The notes: generated from the letters alone by a model not told the origin. DNA of 64,000 bases from Heloderma charlesbogerti (GCA_026122225.1 JANEZZ010000520.1:682001-746000); one strand, 5' to 3'. Counted from the stretch's first letter, positions 12,801 to 26,600 are shown. Numbers and translations are program-made.

Positions 12801-15800
12801 GGGCAGATGATGAAACAAAAGGTACCTGACAACCCATGAAACACAGATGGAAGGGATTTTACACAATGCGTACATTCCTACTCCCAACTCAACAAGTTCT
12901 TCTGACCCCCTCATTACAGAATAGAATGTGATTTTAAAAAAAAACAGATGATAGGGAGCTCTGACTCTCTGTCCCTCTCCTCTGTCCAAACTTCTCCAAT
13001 ACAGACAAATACTTAAAAGGTAATATGAATGAACAGAGTACTTCAGCTATTGGGCAGTACAGAAATGTAATATAAACAAACAAACACACCAATGGAAGGA
13101 CTGTTAATATAAGTAAAACATGGCAATTTGGCACATCTACCATTTTGTTTGTGTGCAATACTTACCACATTGCCCTTCGGTATTGTCATAAAAAGTCCTA
13201 AAAGGCAGGTTTATATAAAAAGCAAGGTGAGTATAGGTGACGTGAAGTCCAGTTTCAGGTATTTTAACCATCAGATATTGACCAGAGATGGTAATATCAA
13301 AGCCATCCATTGAAAAAGGTGGAGTGATTTCTTTATTGTTATACAGAACCTTTAAAAAGGTAATGAAATGGAAAGATCAAAACAAGCCAACAAACCTCTT
13401 GAAATATCCAGTCCATAAAAAGGATTTGGGGCCGGGGTGGGGGCTTAGCACCATGCATGTTCACATTAGCCTTGCCCTCCTACAGCCTTGCCTGGTTTGG
13501 CATTTTCACTTCCTAAGGGGGAAATCTTTGTGCTCCAGTGCTGATGAGGGACAGCACACAGCCCTCCCCGAGCTTTAAAGTGCACTACAGGTGAAGATCT
13601 GCTGGTACGTGCCATGTTTATTTGTAGTGTTAAGCCCTAAGTGAGTGTTCCCTCAACTGCAACATTAAAACAAGAGAGCACTTGCCTGCTAAAGAGCAAA
13701 CAAAAACGGAAATTAAAAACTGTGCACAGCATAGACGTGTGCATGAAGGAAGACCATGTCAACTTGCCAGCCCCACTGCACACTAAAAAAAACCCCAATC
13801 ACAGTTGATGCATGAGCTGGGGGAAAAATTATCTTTCTGTGGGGGAAGGGAGAGATAAATTACCCAGCCGTGTATCTCAGTGGATGTCTTTGAACCATTC
13901 ATTGTTTTCCTTTGGTCTCCCTCTCTCCTCAATGGATTTTTGTGAGAAATTAGCTTAACACTTCATGATCCAAAATGTGTGACAGAAATTATTATTATTG
14001 TTTATTGTTTAATTTATTGACCATTTATTGTTTAACTTATTGATCATTTATTGTTCAGTTGATTAACCATTAATCTCTACATGAGAAAAACACAGCAGAA
14101 CATTTTGCAAACCCTCCCCATTCCTCTTCATTTTTTCCCCCCACATCTCTATAAAAAATATCTGATTTTGGTCATATAACGCTTATTAATACTTTATAAA
14201 ATAACACTCACAAAAAATCTAATACATATCTTACCAGGTTGCCTTCTTTTCCATTTTCAGCTCCTCGTGTCAAAATGACTATGGAGTGATTGTAAAATAT
14301 GAAAAGGGTCATAGAGCAAATAGCTCTATCTGTGGAAGCACAATAGTGATTGTCCATGTGGATCCAGAAGTTCTGAGAACCAGGTCTGATTGGTTTCATC
14401 AGGACATAGGTACAATTCCCACGGAAATTATAATATGATCCATCAAATGTTATATAGTGTTGATTTCCCCATCCACTGCAGGCACCTAAAAATAGGGATG
14501 TCAGAGAATTCCGCGATGGATCTCTGTAAGGCCGAATGTCAGTGCATTCGGCCCCCCGAAATCCATCATGGAACAAAGCCCACACCCCACAAAAGGCACA
14601 CGGGACGAAGTCCCCGCCACCCCCACCCCACAAAAGGCGCATGAAATGGAGCACTTACCTGCTTCCGTCCGTGCTGCTTTGCAAATGGCGGCCGTCCTGC
14701 GGCCGCCATTCGCTTCCTCCTCTTCATAGCCGTGATAGGCTACGTAAATACTTACATAGCCTATCATGGCTAACGCAGGGACACCATCTGTGTCCCTGCG
14801 GAGGCCGTGATAGGCTATGTAAGTATTTATGTAGCCTATCACAGTGGCGGGGGAACCTCAGCGTACGCAAATGGCGGCAGCTACCGCCATTTGCGTATGC
14901 TGGGGCTTTTCCCCCTGCCATGATAGGCTACGTAAATATTTACGTAGCCTATCATGGCTCAATACAGGGACGCAAATGGCGGCTATGACAGCCGCCATTT
15001 GCGTCCCTGCAGGGCTGCCCAGCGGCCGGATGTCCAGCTGCGGGCAGCCGGACAGGATTCCGGTGGGAGGGATGGAACGCCTCCCCCCCGTCGAGGATTC
15101 CGGAGGGAGGGACGGAGCGCCTTCCCCCCACCGTGGATGCCCCTGCACGGAGGCAGGTAAGGGATTCGTACATCCCTACCTAAAAAGCACAAGCAAACCT
15201 ATCGCATTTAGAATATGAAAGCCACAAGGATGGACCAAAAGGCTACCAAGAGCCATCCACCCATTAGTCCATCACACATACATTAAAAATTTAACACATA
15301 CAATCCAGGCAACAATATGCCACAAACAGAGAGAAAGAGCATCCAAATGCATGGAAGTAAGGTGCCTGCAGAACACATCAGTCCGAATCAAGGAAATACA
15401 GCAGCTGAGTCCACTGGAGATGTCCTGAATGTAAAACTAGGTGCTTGTCTTTCAGTGTCACATCATGCTGAAGCTTTGCAAAGAAATCCACAAAAGTTAC
15501 AAGCCCACAGGAATTCTTACTGCTCTCTTGTTCGCAGAAATCTATGCTCATCATTTGCAGCACATCAACAGGTTGAAGCAAAACAAAAAGAACCAACTCT
15601 TTCCCAGTTTACAGACATTTCTGTGCTAGAGAACATTCTTACAGACCGGAGGCAATCTGCTAAATCTGCGAGCCTATCCTGTATAGACGTTAATCCTTAG
15701 CAATTTTGTAGTGCATTTCAATTGTTCATAATGCTTCACAATAGAGCAACCTTCCCCAACCTGGTGCCCAACAGATGTGTATGACTACAACTCCCATCAT

Positions 15801-16126
15801 CCCATATCTCTTATACTATTTTACACTATTTCCAGTGGAGGCTGGTGACTCCAGTTCCAGAGGGGCAATTATTCGATTCAGTGTTTTAGTTACCACCAGC
15901 CAAAGCTAAAGATTCTATCCAAGTTGCTGAACCCATTTGGGGGATAAGGTTCACCACCTTGGATAGCACCTTCAGAGTTTTAGCTGGTGGTAACTAAAAC
16001 CCAGAATGGAATCACTATTCCTCTGGAACTGGAGTCACCAGCCACCACTGACTATTATAATGAAACCGTACAAAAGCTGATCGTGTTGGCAAAGCAGGGA
16101 CCGAATGCTCTGCTTTGCTAGCCCAG

Positions 16127-16186
<60 letters not shown>

Positions 16187-19100
16187 ATGTCAGTGGTGCA
16201 CCTAGGGCTAGCCTTTGGGGCCAAAGTCCAGAGCCCTGCAGGCTGGGTTGGGTGGGGCAAATACCACCCAGAAAGTGGCCAGTTGTGAGGACATCAGGGT
16301 AGCAGTCACAAACCCCATTTTATTTCTGTAGTCATAATGATGGTACCATTTAGGTGAGTTTAAAATGCAAAATTGCACATGCTCAGAGTCTTTTATCGGG
16401 GTTGGCTTGGCAAACATTCTAACGTATAAGTAGGGATGTTGGAGAAATCTGCAACGGAACCAAATGAGTCTGGATTTTTATGAATCCGACCTGCAGATTC
16501 TGCAGCAGACTGGCTTTTCCCCTTGTCGGGCTTGCAGACTGTTTTCCCAACTTTCCCGAAATTTGTGCAATTTAGTTGTAGAAAAATGCACACACACACA
16601 CACGCAAACCCCAGCCAAAAATGCACATTTCCCCCAATCTGCGAAACACAGATGGAATGGATTTTACACAATCTGTACATACATCCCTACGTGTGTGTGT
16701 GTGTGTGTGAGACAGAGACAGAGACAGAGACAGAATGGCCATAGCTCCACCCACTTTGGGCTTTGGCCCTGCCTAACAATGGCATGGGGCCCGTGACAGG
16801 TTTCCCCCAAGGCAATGCAGCCCTTGGGCCAGAAAGGGTTCCCCATCCCTGTTTTAAAGCCACAAGTTACCTCACCAGTTATTTTAGCTTTAGCATTATG
16901 GAATGTAAGACTTGCTCCAGTATCACTTACACCGACACTCCAATGCTTCACAACAGCCAGCTGCATCCTGGTTTTTTACAAGCGGTAATCCATTAACACA
17001 GAGTTTAAACTTTTGAGGTGGGCAGTGCACATCAGATACTTGAATGTGTTTTCCACCTAAGCAAGTGGCGATTTGGCAGCTTCCAAATTTCCATAATTCT
17101 TGAAACTGTTGATTCATTAAAAAAAAAAACCCCACAAGAAATAAGAAATTAGTACAATATGCCCTACCTTGGTACTCAATCCGTTCAACTTAACCGAGTC
17201 ATAAGGTACACTATGCCACAACATTCTACAATCAACAATTCACTGTGTCCTTCCGTCTTATCATCTGTATTAAAAGCATAGCTGGTTTTAGATCAGGCTT
17301 TTCATTCCTTCGCCATTGTTCATACTATACACAAATGCATGTCAGTGAAGAAGAGGCATTTGTTTGTTGCCCTTACAGACATAGCCAACCTTCGTAGGCA
17401 ACCTTTGATACTCTTGATAGAGAGAAGTGCATATTACCTTTTGCGCTTGTTAAAGCTCTGCATTCTGATACTCCCCGAACGTTAGAGTTCCCTGTGAACC
17501 AACTCCATCCCAATGACTTGGGAGGTGAAGCAGGAGTGAATCCTGGCCCCATTTCTATTTCTTTATTAATGATATCATCCTGGAACTCAGTGGTTCTCAT
17601 TTCTCACACCCAGGTTGGCTTACACAGATGGTCAAAAACTCAGTTTGACTGTTAAAAGTTCAATATGAATTATGACAAAACTACTGGAATGTGTTTGTTT
17701 GGTATAAAACATTCTTGGCATTTCAATTCACACAAATTGGAAATAGTGAAAACTTATGAGATTATATTTTCCAGTACTGGGGAATGGAAAAACCGTGCTG
17801 CTACTGCTAAGTTGAAGCCTGAGTAATCAATGTTAATGGTGTGTTAATGTCCTGAAGGATGTCAAAAACTAATCAGGTAGCCTCATTGTGCTCCAGGATT
17901 ATTTATGGTGCCAAAATATGCAGGTTCTATGGGGTGTCCAATTTTGTGCCCATCCAGAATAAAATTCTTAGAATCATGTTGGGTGCCTTCATCACCACAT
18001 CCAGTATTTTTGAGAGTAGAAGCCAGGATTGTTCCAAAGGGTCAACTTGCAATTCTTTAATGATTAGTGTAAATAGGTCTATGCCTGATTTGTATAATTT
18101 CCAAAAGTCTGTTTTGAAAGCAGCTTGGTCTTCTCCATTAGTATAATTAATTCAGTCTGAACAGCTTCTCAAGTACTTATTTTGTGGAGCCAGACTGCCT
18201 GTTGCAAAGTTGGTATTCAAAAATAGATTGCAGGATGTATTTTCTTAATGCAAGCAACCTGCCTTCCTGGCAAATGACATCTTCACAGTATGTGAATTTC
18301 AAGTACAGGCATGGATCTGAAAATTATCTAGCAGATGTAGATGAGTTTCCTTTAAGAAATGGGCTCATTGTTTTTAGATTACAACAAATACCTCTTGCAA
18401 TTCTGGACAGAAGATACCCTCCCACACACACACACACCTCTCTATGAATTTGAGGATTTGGGGAAATTGAGGTTGTCCTACTGTACGTATTGACCTGTCC
18501 AGGAACCGTGTGTGTGCAGGATAACTTCGTCCACCGACTACTAAAAGATCACGGCCACTGATCCAACCTACAAAACAGATTGTTTAAACTTGCAAACGAT
18601 TGCAGAAGTTCATGCATAAAGTTGCAGCCTTTGCTTTGCTAAAATGAGTTCAAGCATTTTTGACCCTCACGTGCTTGACTGTTATTTGATGATTCAAGGC
18701 GAGTCTCTCTAACGATCTGTATGTGGATTCCTGCTCTATGCATATTGTAGATTACCATGTATGAGTATGGCAGGAATTTAAAACATAATTCAGACTGTTT
18801 TCAATTTTGTTATGGCTCAGGACTGAAAATAAGCTAATATATGATCTCTCTCTCTTTTCTTGAGACCAAATATGACAGTGAACAACACATTCTGTTCTAC
18901 CTGAGCTATCAAAATTGTTACTTGCTCACCTTTCTAGGAGGGATGAGGTCAGTGCAATCACTCCCTGGAGTAAGTGCAGGAACATGAACTCCAGAATAGG
19001 GAGGAGGCTTCTTCTCACAATTCTGAACATTCCCCTTACAAGGTCTGCTAGAGATCATGGCAAGTTTGCTTGGGATAGGAGTGGTAGAGAATGAGATACA

Positions 19101-22100
19101 TTCTCCATAGCTGAATGTAGTCTGGCATGATGTATTACAAAAGGCATAAATACACCAGCCTGGAGCATCCATTGTCACATACTGGCTCCTGCCTAAAAAA
19201 TCCAGATGAATAGTTAGAACAACAATATACATCAATCATGAGATAAACACCATTACATAGCACAGGATTGATCATTTAAAAAAAACAGTTGTTCACCAAC
19301 ATCAACTGTTATTAATAATCTGTATGGCAGAAGTGTTGAACTTCTTTCAGCCCAAGGGCCAAATTCAATTTAGGGAGAAGCTCTTGGGGGTCGCATTCCA
19401 GTGGTGGTCAGGGCAAATGTCCAAAGGGGCAGAGCTGAAAATACTAGAAATACCAGCATACTTTATCTTAAAGCTCTTACTGCCTGTAACTAAGCTGTAG
19501 GAGGGTATTTCAATGTTTTAGCATGGAGAAAAGAACTGCACAAAAGCTGGAAAACCACCAATGATCCGTGGTTGGGGGAAGGGCGGTGGTGGCATCTGGG
19601 GCCTCCCAGAGGGCCAGATTTCACCCCTGGGGCTGAGGTTCTGCACTCCTGCTATATAGGTTCACAATAACTACCCACAGAAAAATGTTAAGGTTAGGGA
19701 TGTCAGAGAATTTCGCCACGAATCTCGGGGAGGCCGAATGCCAGCGCATTTGGCCCCCCGAAATCAGTGGCGAAACGCTCTGCCCCCCCGCCCCCCTGGG
19801 ACAGGACTTACCTTGGGCGAATCCTCCTGGCGGCAGCGGCGGCTCCGGCGGCGGTGCAGCGGCAGTGCGGCAGCGGCGGCCAGTCTTCCAACCGGCTGCC
19901 GCCGCCGCCATTTCCAGTAAAAAAAAAAAAAGTGATAGGCTACGTAAAGATTTACGTAGCCTATCACAACAAGATTATTTTAAAATACCGTGATAGGCTA
20001 CAGAAATGTTTACGTAGCCTATCACGGCTGAGTAAAAAAAAAAAAAACCGCGCGTACGCAAATGTTTACGCAGCCTATCATGGCTGAGTAAAAAAACACA
20101 CACCACGCGTACACAAATGGAGGCGCCCATGGGCGCCGCCATTTGCGTTCCTTATTTTGGCACGTGTAGTCTACGTAAACATTTACGTAGACTATGGCGA
20201 AAATAAGGGAAACGCAAATAGCATAGCGTCTACACTATTTGCGTTCCCCTTATTTTCACCGTAGTCTACGTAAATGTTTACGTAGACTACACGTGCCAAA
20301 ATATGGAACGCAAATGGCGGTGCCCATGGGCGCCGCCATTTGCGTACGCGTGGTGTTTTTTTTTTTAACTCAGCCATGATAGGCTACGTAAACATTTACA
20401 TAGCCTATCACGGCTGACTGCAGGGACGCAAACGGCGGTGGCTATGGCCGTCACCATTTGAGCACCCGGCCAGCCAGGATTCGGGGGGGAGGGACAGAAC
20501 GTCTCCGCCCCAGGCCAGAATTTCGGGAGGGAGGGACGCACCACCTCCCCCAGCCAGAATTTCGAAGGGGAGGGATGGAGCGCCCCCCCGGCCAGAATTT
20601 CAGGGGGAAGGACGGAGCGCCTTCCCCCCACCGCAAATCAATTTCGTGAGAAGGTAAGTCACTTTCGTACATCCCTATAAGGTCACAACAAGCAAATAAT
20701 CCAAGTATAGGTTTTCATGAGTTAGATTTGTAAGTGTGTATCATACACAAATCAAATAGATGGCTTCCATCCAAGCTTTCAGATGTCTGATGGCAAAAAT
20801 ATAGAGCAGAGGCATTTATCCTTTGTTCAAGAGACTACTCAGCCCATATGAAGATACAAATAATTAAAATGTGATTTTTACTTTTTAAAAAGAAAATAAG
20901 GAACTAGTCATGTGTCACTGCAGAGATTGGAGTTATTATTTTTAAAAAATAGCATGTCTAACTGCACAGAAGCTATTTCAGACTCAGAATGTCTTACCAT
21001 TAGTTACCAGCTGTCCATTTACATTACAGAAGCATGGGGTGATTCTCATTTCTGGTTTTGCTGGTGAGGTTGTGGGAGGCAGTGTCCATTTTCCTAAAAC
21101 AGTTTGAAGCAAGAAACATCTAAATTCTTATTGTAGATTTGAAACCTCTCCAAAATAGAGGATAAGCAGTAGCCATACTTGGCAGATTGCACCCACATTA
21201 ATCAACTTATTTCAGTTCCACACGCACACACCATGTGTAAGAACTGGAATCTTGCCAAATTTAACCTGACACTCTATATGGGTTATTTTTTTGTTCGCCT
21301 TTCAAATGCAGATATGAATAAATCTTACATCAAATCCTACATGTATTGAATGGCAGAAGACATCATTTTACTGAGAGTTAGGGCTGATATACATTGCGCC
21401 CGCCATCGCAATGAATTCGGTGTCCCATTGGGTTAAACACTCTCGCATTAAAATGTGATTATTCACACTCACTCACCCATTTTCCCCGTTGCGGTGCTTC
21501 ATCGAATGTGCGAGCTCGGTTCACAGTCGAGCGCTGTGCTGTTTTCCTGCTGTTTTCCTGCACGCGCTTGTCTGATCGTGGATGCTAAGCGGGGTCGGCC
21601 CCGGTCAGTAGTTGGATGGGCGGCTGCCTGGGAATCAGGCTTCCTGCACTGAGCAGGGGGTTGTTCTATCCCCTCAAATGAGACTAAGTTTTACCCCCTC
21701 CTATCCCCCGCTCAGGATTTTTTTTTTAAATTAAGGCATTGTCCTTGCAGAATTGGGGCTTCTCCATGATTTTTTTTTTTCTAATTCAGGCATGATCTTC
21801 GAAGACTAGAAGTTGTAAAGCCCATCCAACTACTGACCGCACACATACAGCCCTTTGCTTGTTGCTAAGGAAACGGGGGCTGCTGAGGAAGCTATGTGAT
21901 CAGTAGCCGGAAGAAGACATGGGATCGTCGAGTAGGGATGTCAGAGAATTTCTCCATGAATCTCGGGGAGGCCAAATGCCAGCGCATTCGGCCCCCCGAA
22001 ATTGGTGGAGAAATGGTCTGCCACCCCCCCCGCCCCCTCCGGGACGGGACTTACCTTGCTCGAATGTCCCTGGCGGCGGCGGCTCCGGCAGCGGTTCAGT

Positions 22101-23576
22101 GGCGGCGGCAGCCAGTCTTCCGACCGGCTGCCGCCGCCGCCATTTCCAAGTAAAAAAAAAAAACCAAACGTGATAGGCTACGTAAAGATTTACGTAGCCT
22201 AGCATGGCTAGATTTTTAAAAAAACACCGTGATAGGCTACGTAAATGTTTACGTAGCCTAGCACGGCTGACTTGGGGGGGGGAAGTGCGTACGCAAATGG
22301 CGGCGCCCATGGGCTCCACCATTTGCGTTCCTTATTTTGGCACGTGTAGTCTACTTAAACATTTATGTCGACTACGGCGAAAATAAGGGGAACGCAAATA
22401 GCGTTGCCCTTATTTTTGCCGTAGTCTACGTAAATGTTTACGTAGACTACACTTGCCAAAATAAGGAATGCAAATGGCGGCACCCATGGGCGCCACCATT
22501 TGCATACGCGCACTTTTATTTTTTTAAGTCAGCCGTGATACGCTACGTAAACATTTACGTAGCCTATCACGGCTGACTGCAGGGATGCAAACGGCGGCGG
22601 CTATGGCTGCCACCATTTGCGTCCCGGCAGGAGATGAGGTTTCACAGCCGGACGGATGGGGCGCCTTCCCCCCGGCCAGAATTTCGGTGGGGAGGGACGG
22701 GGCGCCTCCCCCCCGGCCAGAATTTCGGGGGGAGGGACAGAGCGCCTCCCCCCCCACCGCGAAGCAAGCTTCGGGATCAAGTAAGTGACTTTCGTCCATC
22801 CCTATCGTCGAGAGCTGTGATTGGACAGAAGGGAAATACAAACATCGCCATATATGGACAGGCGGGGGAGGGGACTACGACCGGATACGGTAGCGAAGGT
22901 GGAAAATCAGAGCACATTAAGGGGAAATACTGTGATATTAGGGTATTGAAAGCGGGAGCACGGAAATGGGAAATTCCCGTTCTAATTCGAGGCGGGTACT
23001 GCGTAGTGTGAAAGGCAGGCTGTGAAACCTCATTGGAAGCGAAAAAAGGCAGTAAGTGTAGATCCAGCCTTAGTCATTTTTCAGCTTATGTTTTCATAGC
23101 TTAAAGCTACAAAACTAGAGAAATTGAGACTATGTATATCTTCATTACACATGACAGACACTGCCAAGAGGCTGCATGCAGATGTAGCCAACAGCAAATC
23201 ATCTTTTGCCATTATGAGCATGAGCAGGCACACGGGTCAGGCTGATATGCTCTCACATCCCCCAGCTCCTTTCTGTGTGCATGTGGGGAGAAGATTTGAA
23301 GCTTCTATTCCTGGTTTGCAGCAAGCAATTTGCCGTTTTGCTGAAATGCCCCCCCACACGCACACACTCTCTCTGCAAATGTGGCAGCAAGATCAGGAGG
23401 GAGATATTTTGGCTCTGCTCTTGACAGTGCCTACCTCTGCTCACTAAAGCTGATTTTCCTGCCACCATCTTGTTTCTCTCCTAATCTTCCCCTTGTTGGG
23501 CATATGCTGAAAGCTGAAGCATGGCTGTATCTGATGAGTAATATCAGTGCCTGCTCTTCTGCCTGCAGCCTGCGCA

Positions 23577-23616
<40 letters not shown>

Positions 23617-26600
23617 GCTCTCTCTCTCTCTAGGCCATTCATCCTCTCAGCCTTGCATCAGGCAGCAATACCTTCTGGCCAAGTAGGTTGCCAGGCCTAC
23701 CACTCAAGCTGCCTTTGTGTTACGTAGGTGAGTATGCTGGCTAGTAAAAAATGTTTTGTAAGTCCATAGAAAGTTCTTCTAGGTCCTTTTCAGATATCTG
23801 AGTTATACTTGAAGGACCGCCTTCCCCAGTACTAACCATCCTGGTATTTAAGATTGGCTGGAGAGGTTGTGGTACCCTTGAGGAATGTGGTCCATGTACA
23901 TGGGGCTACCACATGTTGTGTTGGATTTGGTTTGGGAAGAATGGCGAGGAGTTGGGTGTGAACTTACACAAAGTCATATGCAGTGTTTAGTAGCATGTGT
24001 ATACTTATTTGGAAGAGCAGTTGGCAACTGTTATGAAGTTAGAGTTGGTTTTCATAGCTAAACAGTGAAGGCCAGTGCTTTTTGCTACTAACAAAGGTAA
24101 GATGATACCCAGTTGCTGAGCACAGGTTGTACCTTCCTTGCTGATAAGACATGTTCCTTTCTTTGCTGTGAGAAACTGCCTTTCCTGCCAAGAGAGAAAG
24201 GCCTCGCTTTCTCATCCTTGGTGAATGGAGGGAGGTGTGTGGGTGTGCCTTCTGACAGTCTGAAACTAGGTGAGACAAGACCCATAAAATCCTGGGCAGA
24301 TTGGCCTGGTACCTGTTCTCATCTGAGAGGGGAAGCGGCACCACCTGCTCAGATAACTGTCAGGAGCGCCCTGGCGGCCTCTTTCAGTCTACTCCAGTAG
24401 CTAACGCAAGACACAGACAAAAGGATTCTTTTCAAGGCTTTAATCTTTTTACAACTTAATGACTCTTTCAGATGCTAATCACCAGCGACTAAGCAAGGAA
24501 CAGCAGAGTAGCCTATGCTCCAGGTTAGGCAGTTGGTCCCCGTTTGAAGGAGAATCATGGGAAGGCCCTGAACTTATGGGCTAGGGAGAGTTCCTCCCTC
24601 TTTCCCTTGAGTCCTCGGGACGCGACCGTTGCTTGTGCACCAAATGAGCGCTACGCCTCCTTTCCATGCCCTCCAGCGGTCGTCGCTCCTGGCATCGGTG
24701 TTGAGCATCCAGCAAGCCCCCCTCCCGCAGTCTCTCACTGCCAGGGTCACTATCTATCCCAGGAATGCTGGCAGGAGGAATCTCTGCCAGCTGCTGTGCC
24801 TGTGAGGGATGAGTGCGCTCCTCTCCCACGGATTGCTGTTCCTCCTCAGAATCAGAACTGCTCTGGGGCTCTATGGGCTCAGTTTCCACCCTGACAATAA
24901 CCAGCTTCTTGGGATGGTAGCCATTGCTTCAAGAGCAATGGCTACAACAGAAAGCTGAGGGGCATGTGTAAATTTTTCTTTGCTTTTATTATCTGCATCC
25001 ATTTTCTATCAATAAACTGTCATTCTTTCATACAAGTGGACATGAGTCAAATTGGTACATTCAATTCTGTTTAGTGTGGGTCCCGGCTGGATCGGGCACC
25101 AGGTTTAAGACACATGTGACAGGGCCTTTTTGGTGGTGGCATTACAGCTCTGGAATCCCTTCTAGTAAAGATTTGGCTGTCCCCCATGCTCTTGTCCTTT
25201 AGGCACTAGTTCAAGATGTATTTGTGCAAGCATTTGGGGTAATGGCCAGCTCTTGATTTGTTTCTTGGTTGCTTGTGTTGATGGTTTTATTATATTTTAT
25301 TATATATTTGTGATTTTGAATCAGGATTTTAATGGTTATGTTAAATACTGTGTATTGTATAGGTTGTTCACTGATCTGGGTTCTTTGCGAAGAAGGGCAG
25401 GATTTAAATCAAATAAATAATAACAAGCTAATTTCAGTTTTTTCACTCATGACTGCAAACTGATCAGCAATTTCTCTCACTCAGTGGCAAAGACCCTAAG
25501 CTGCCCTGGCCTTTATATAGCCCCCTTCCTCAGCCGCCAGCACGCAGGTGCCAACATCACCATAAGTATAATGATAAATGGTAATCATTTTATCGCTACA
25601 CAGCACTCTATGTATAAACATTACTTTTACTTCTGTACCAAAGCATACCCAGGTTTCATAAACTCTGCCTTTCTGGACCTTTTAAAGTCCCGTGCATCCT
25701 CACCTGCTCTTGGAGCTGGAGGTGGAACAGCTGTTGGTGCTTGAGGTGCGTCCTCCAAGCCATGCTCTGTTGATTGGAGAATATTATTCAGGCTAATGCC
25801 TCATAGGAATCCATGCATTACTTTCCTGTCACCTACTGTGTATGGACAAGCATCCTGTTTATAACGAAGTGGGGACCAACAAAACTAACGAAGCATGGAT
25901 TAACCCAGCTCATACTCTTTCAACTCTGCATCCGAGCCCTGGCAAGTGGCAGGATCATTAGGGGAAACTCTATTGCCTGCATCTAGTCTAAGGTTAAGAA
26001 AGATGAATCAAAATGAAGGTTTGTTTTGGTCCTCTTTGGCTTTACAACTGTAAACCAATGTGCAGGTGATGCGACACACATGACCCATCACTCCAAGCCA
26101 CAATAAACCGTCTGCCAGTAATCAAGCATCCAGTTAATAAAAAGAAAACATACATACATAAATAAACAAACAAACAAGCCATTATGTTTATTAATGCAGC
26201 CTGATTGGTTGTTTAACACAGGTGCTGATTATTAACCCTTTAAGGCTTGACCCATTCCTGATTGGCTCTTGCTCAGTTTATAAGTGGTATTGCAGCATAG
26301 TCTCATTTGTGACTGAAGCTGCTGTTTTATACTGAAATTTTTACATTTTAAATCTGTTTGTTTATACATTTTTTCTTCTTAGAAACTGGATGCACTATTT
26401 CTGGTCATTTATTGTGGCTTATAGCTATATATTATTGCCTTCTTGCTTTGAGGTCAATAGGACATTTGTAAATTCTGATCATCACTTTTGTCTTTACTAC
26501 TGTAATTCCTACTTTGACATTTCAACTGTTCATCTCCAAGTCCTTGTGTCCTATACTATTATGCCCCTGCTGGTATAATGAATGATTTTCTAATCTGCAG

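Larger units (their letters stand above)
21379..23072. mobile_element. Possible DNA element hosting family A copy 5
   Basis: Imperfect inverted ends TAGGGCTGATATACA and TGTAGATCCAGCCTTA flank this region, but no target duplication is visible. It contains the 5S-like fragment at 21572 and copy 5. Boundaries are tentative. Confidence 0.35.

Noticed and set aside
15317..15700. 127-codon plus-strand frame between copy 3 and the family D element
   Set aside because: No recognisable domain, no splice context and no repeat relation seen; length is compatible with chance.
18418..18445. Open frame ending in a CA-repeat as a gene end
   Set aside because: It has no homology and lies in the decayed LINE remnant.
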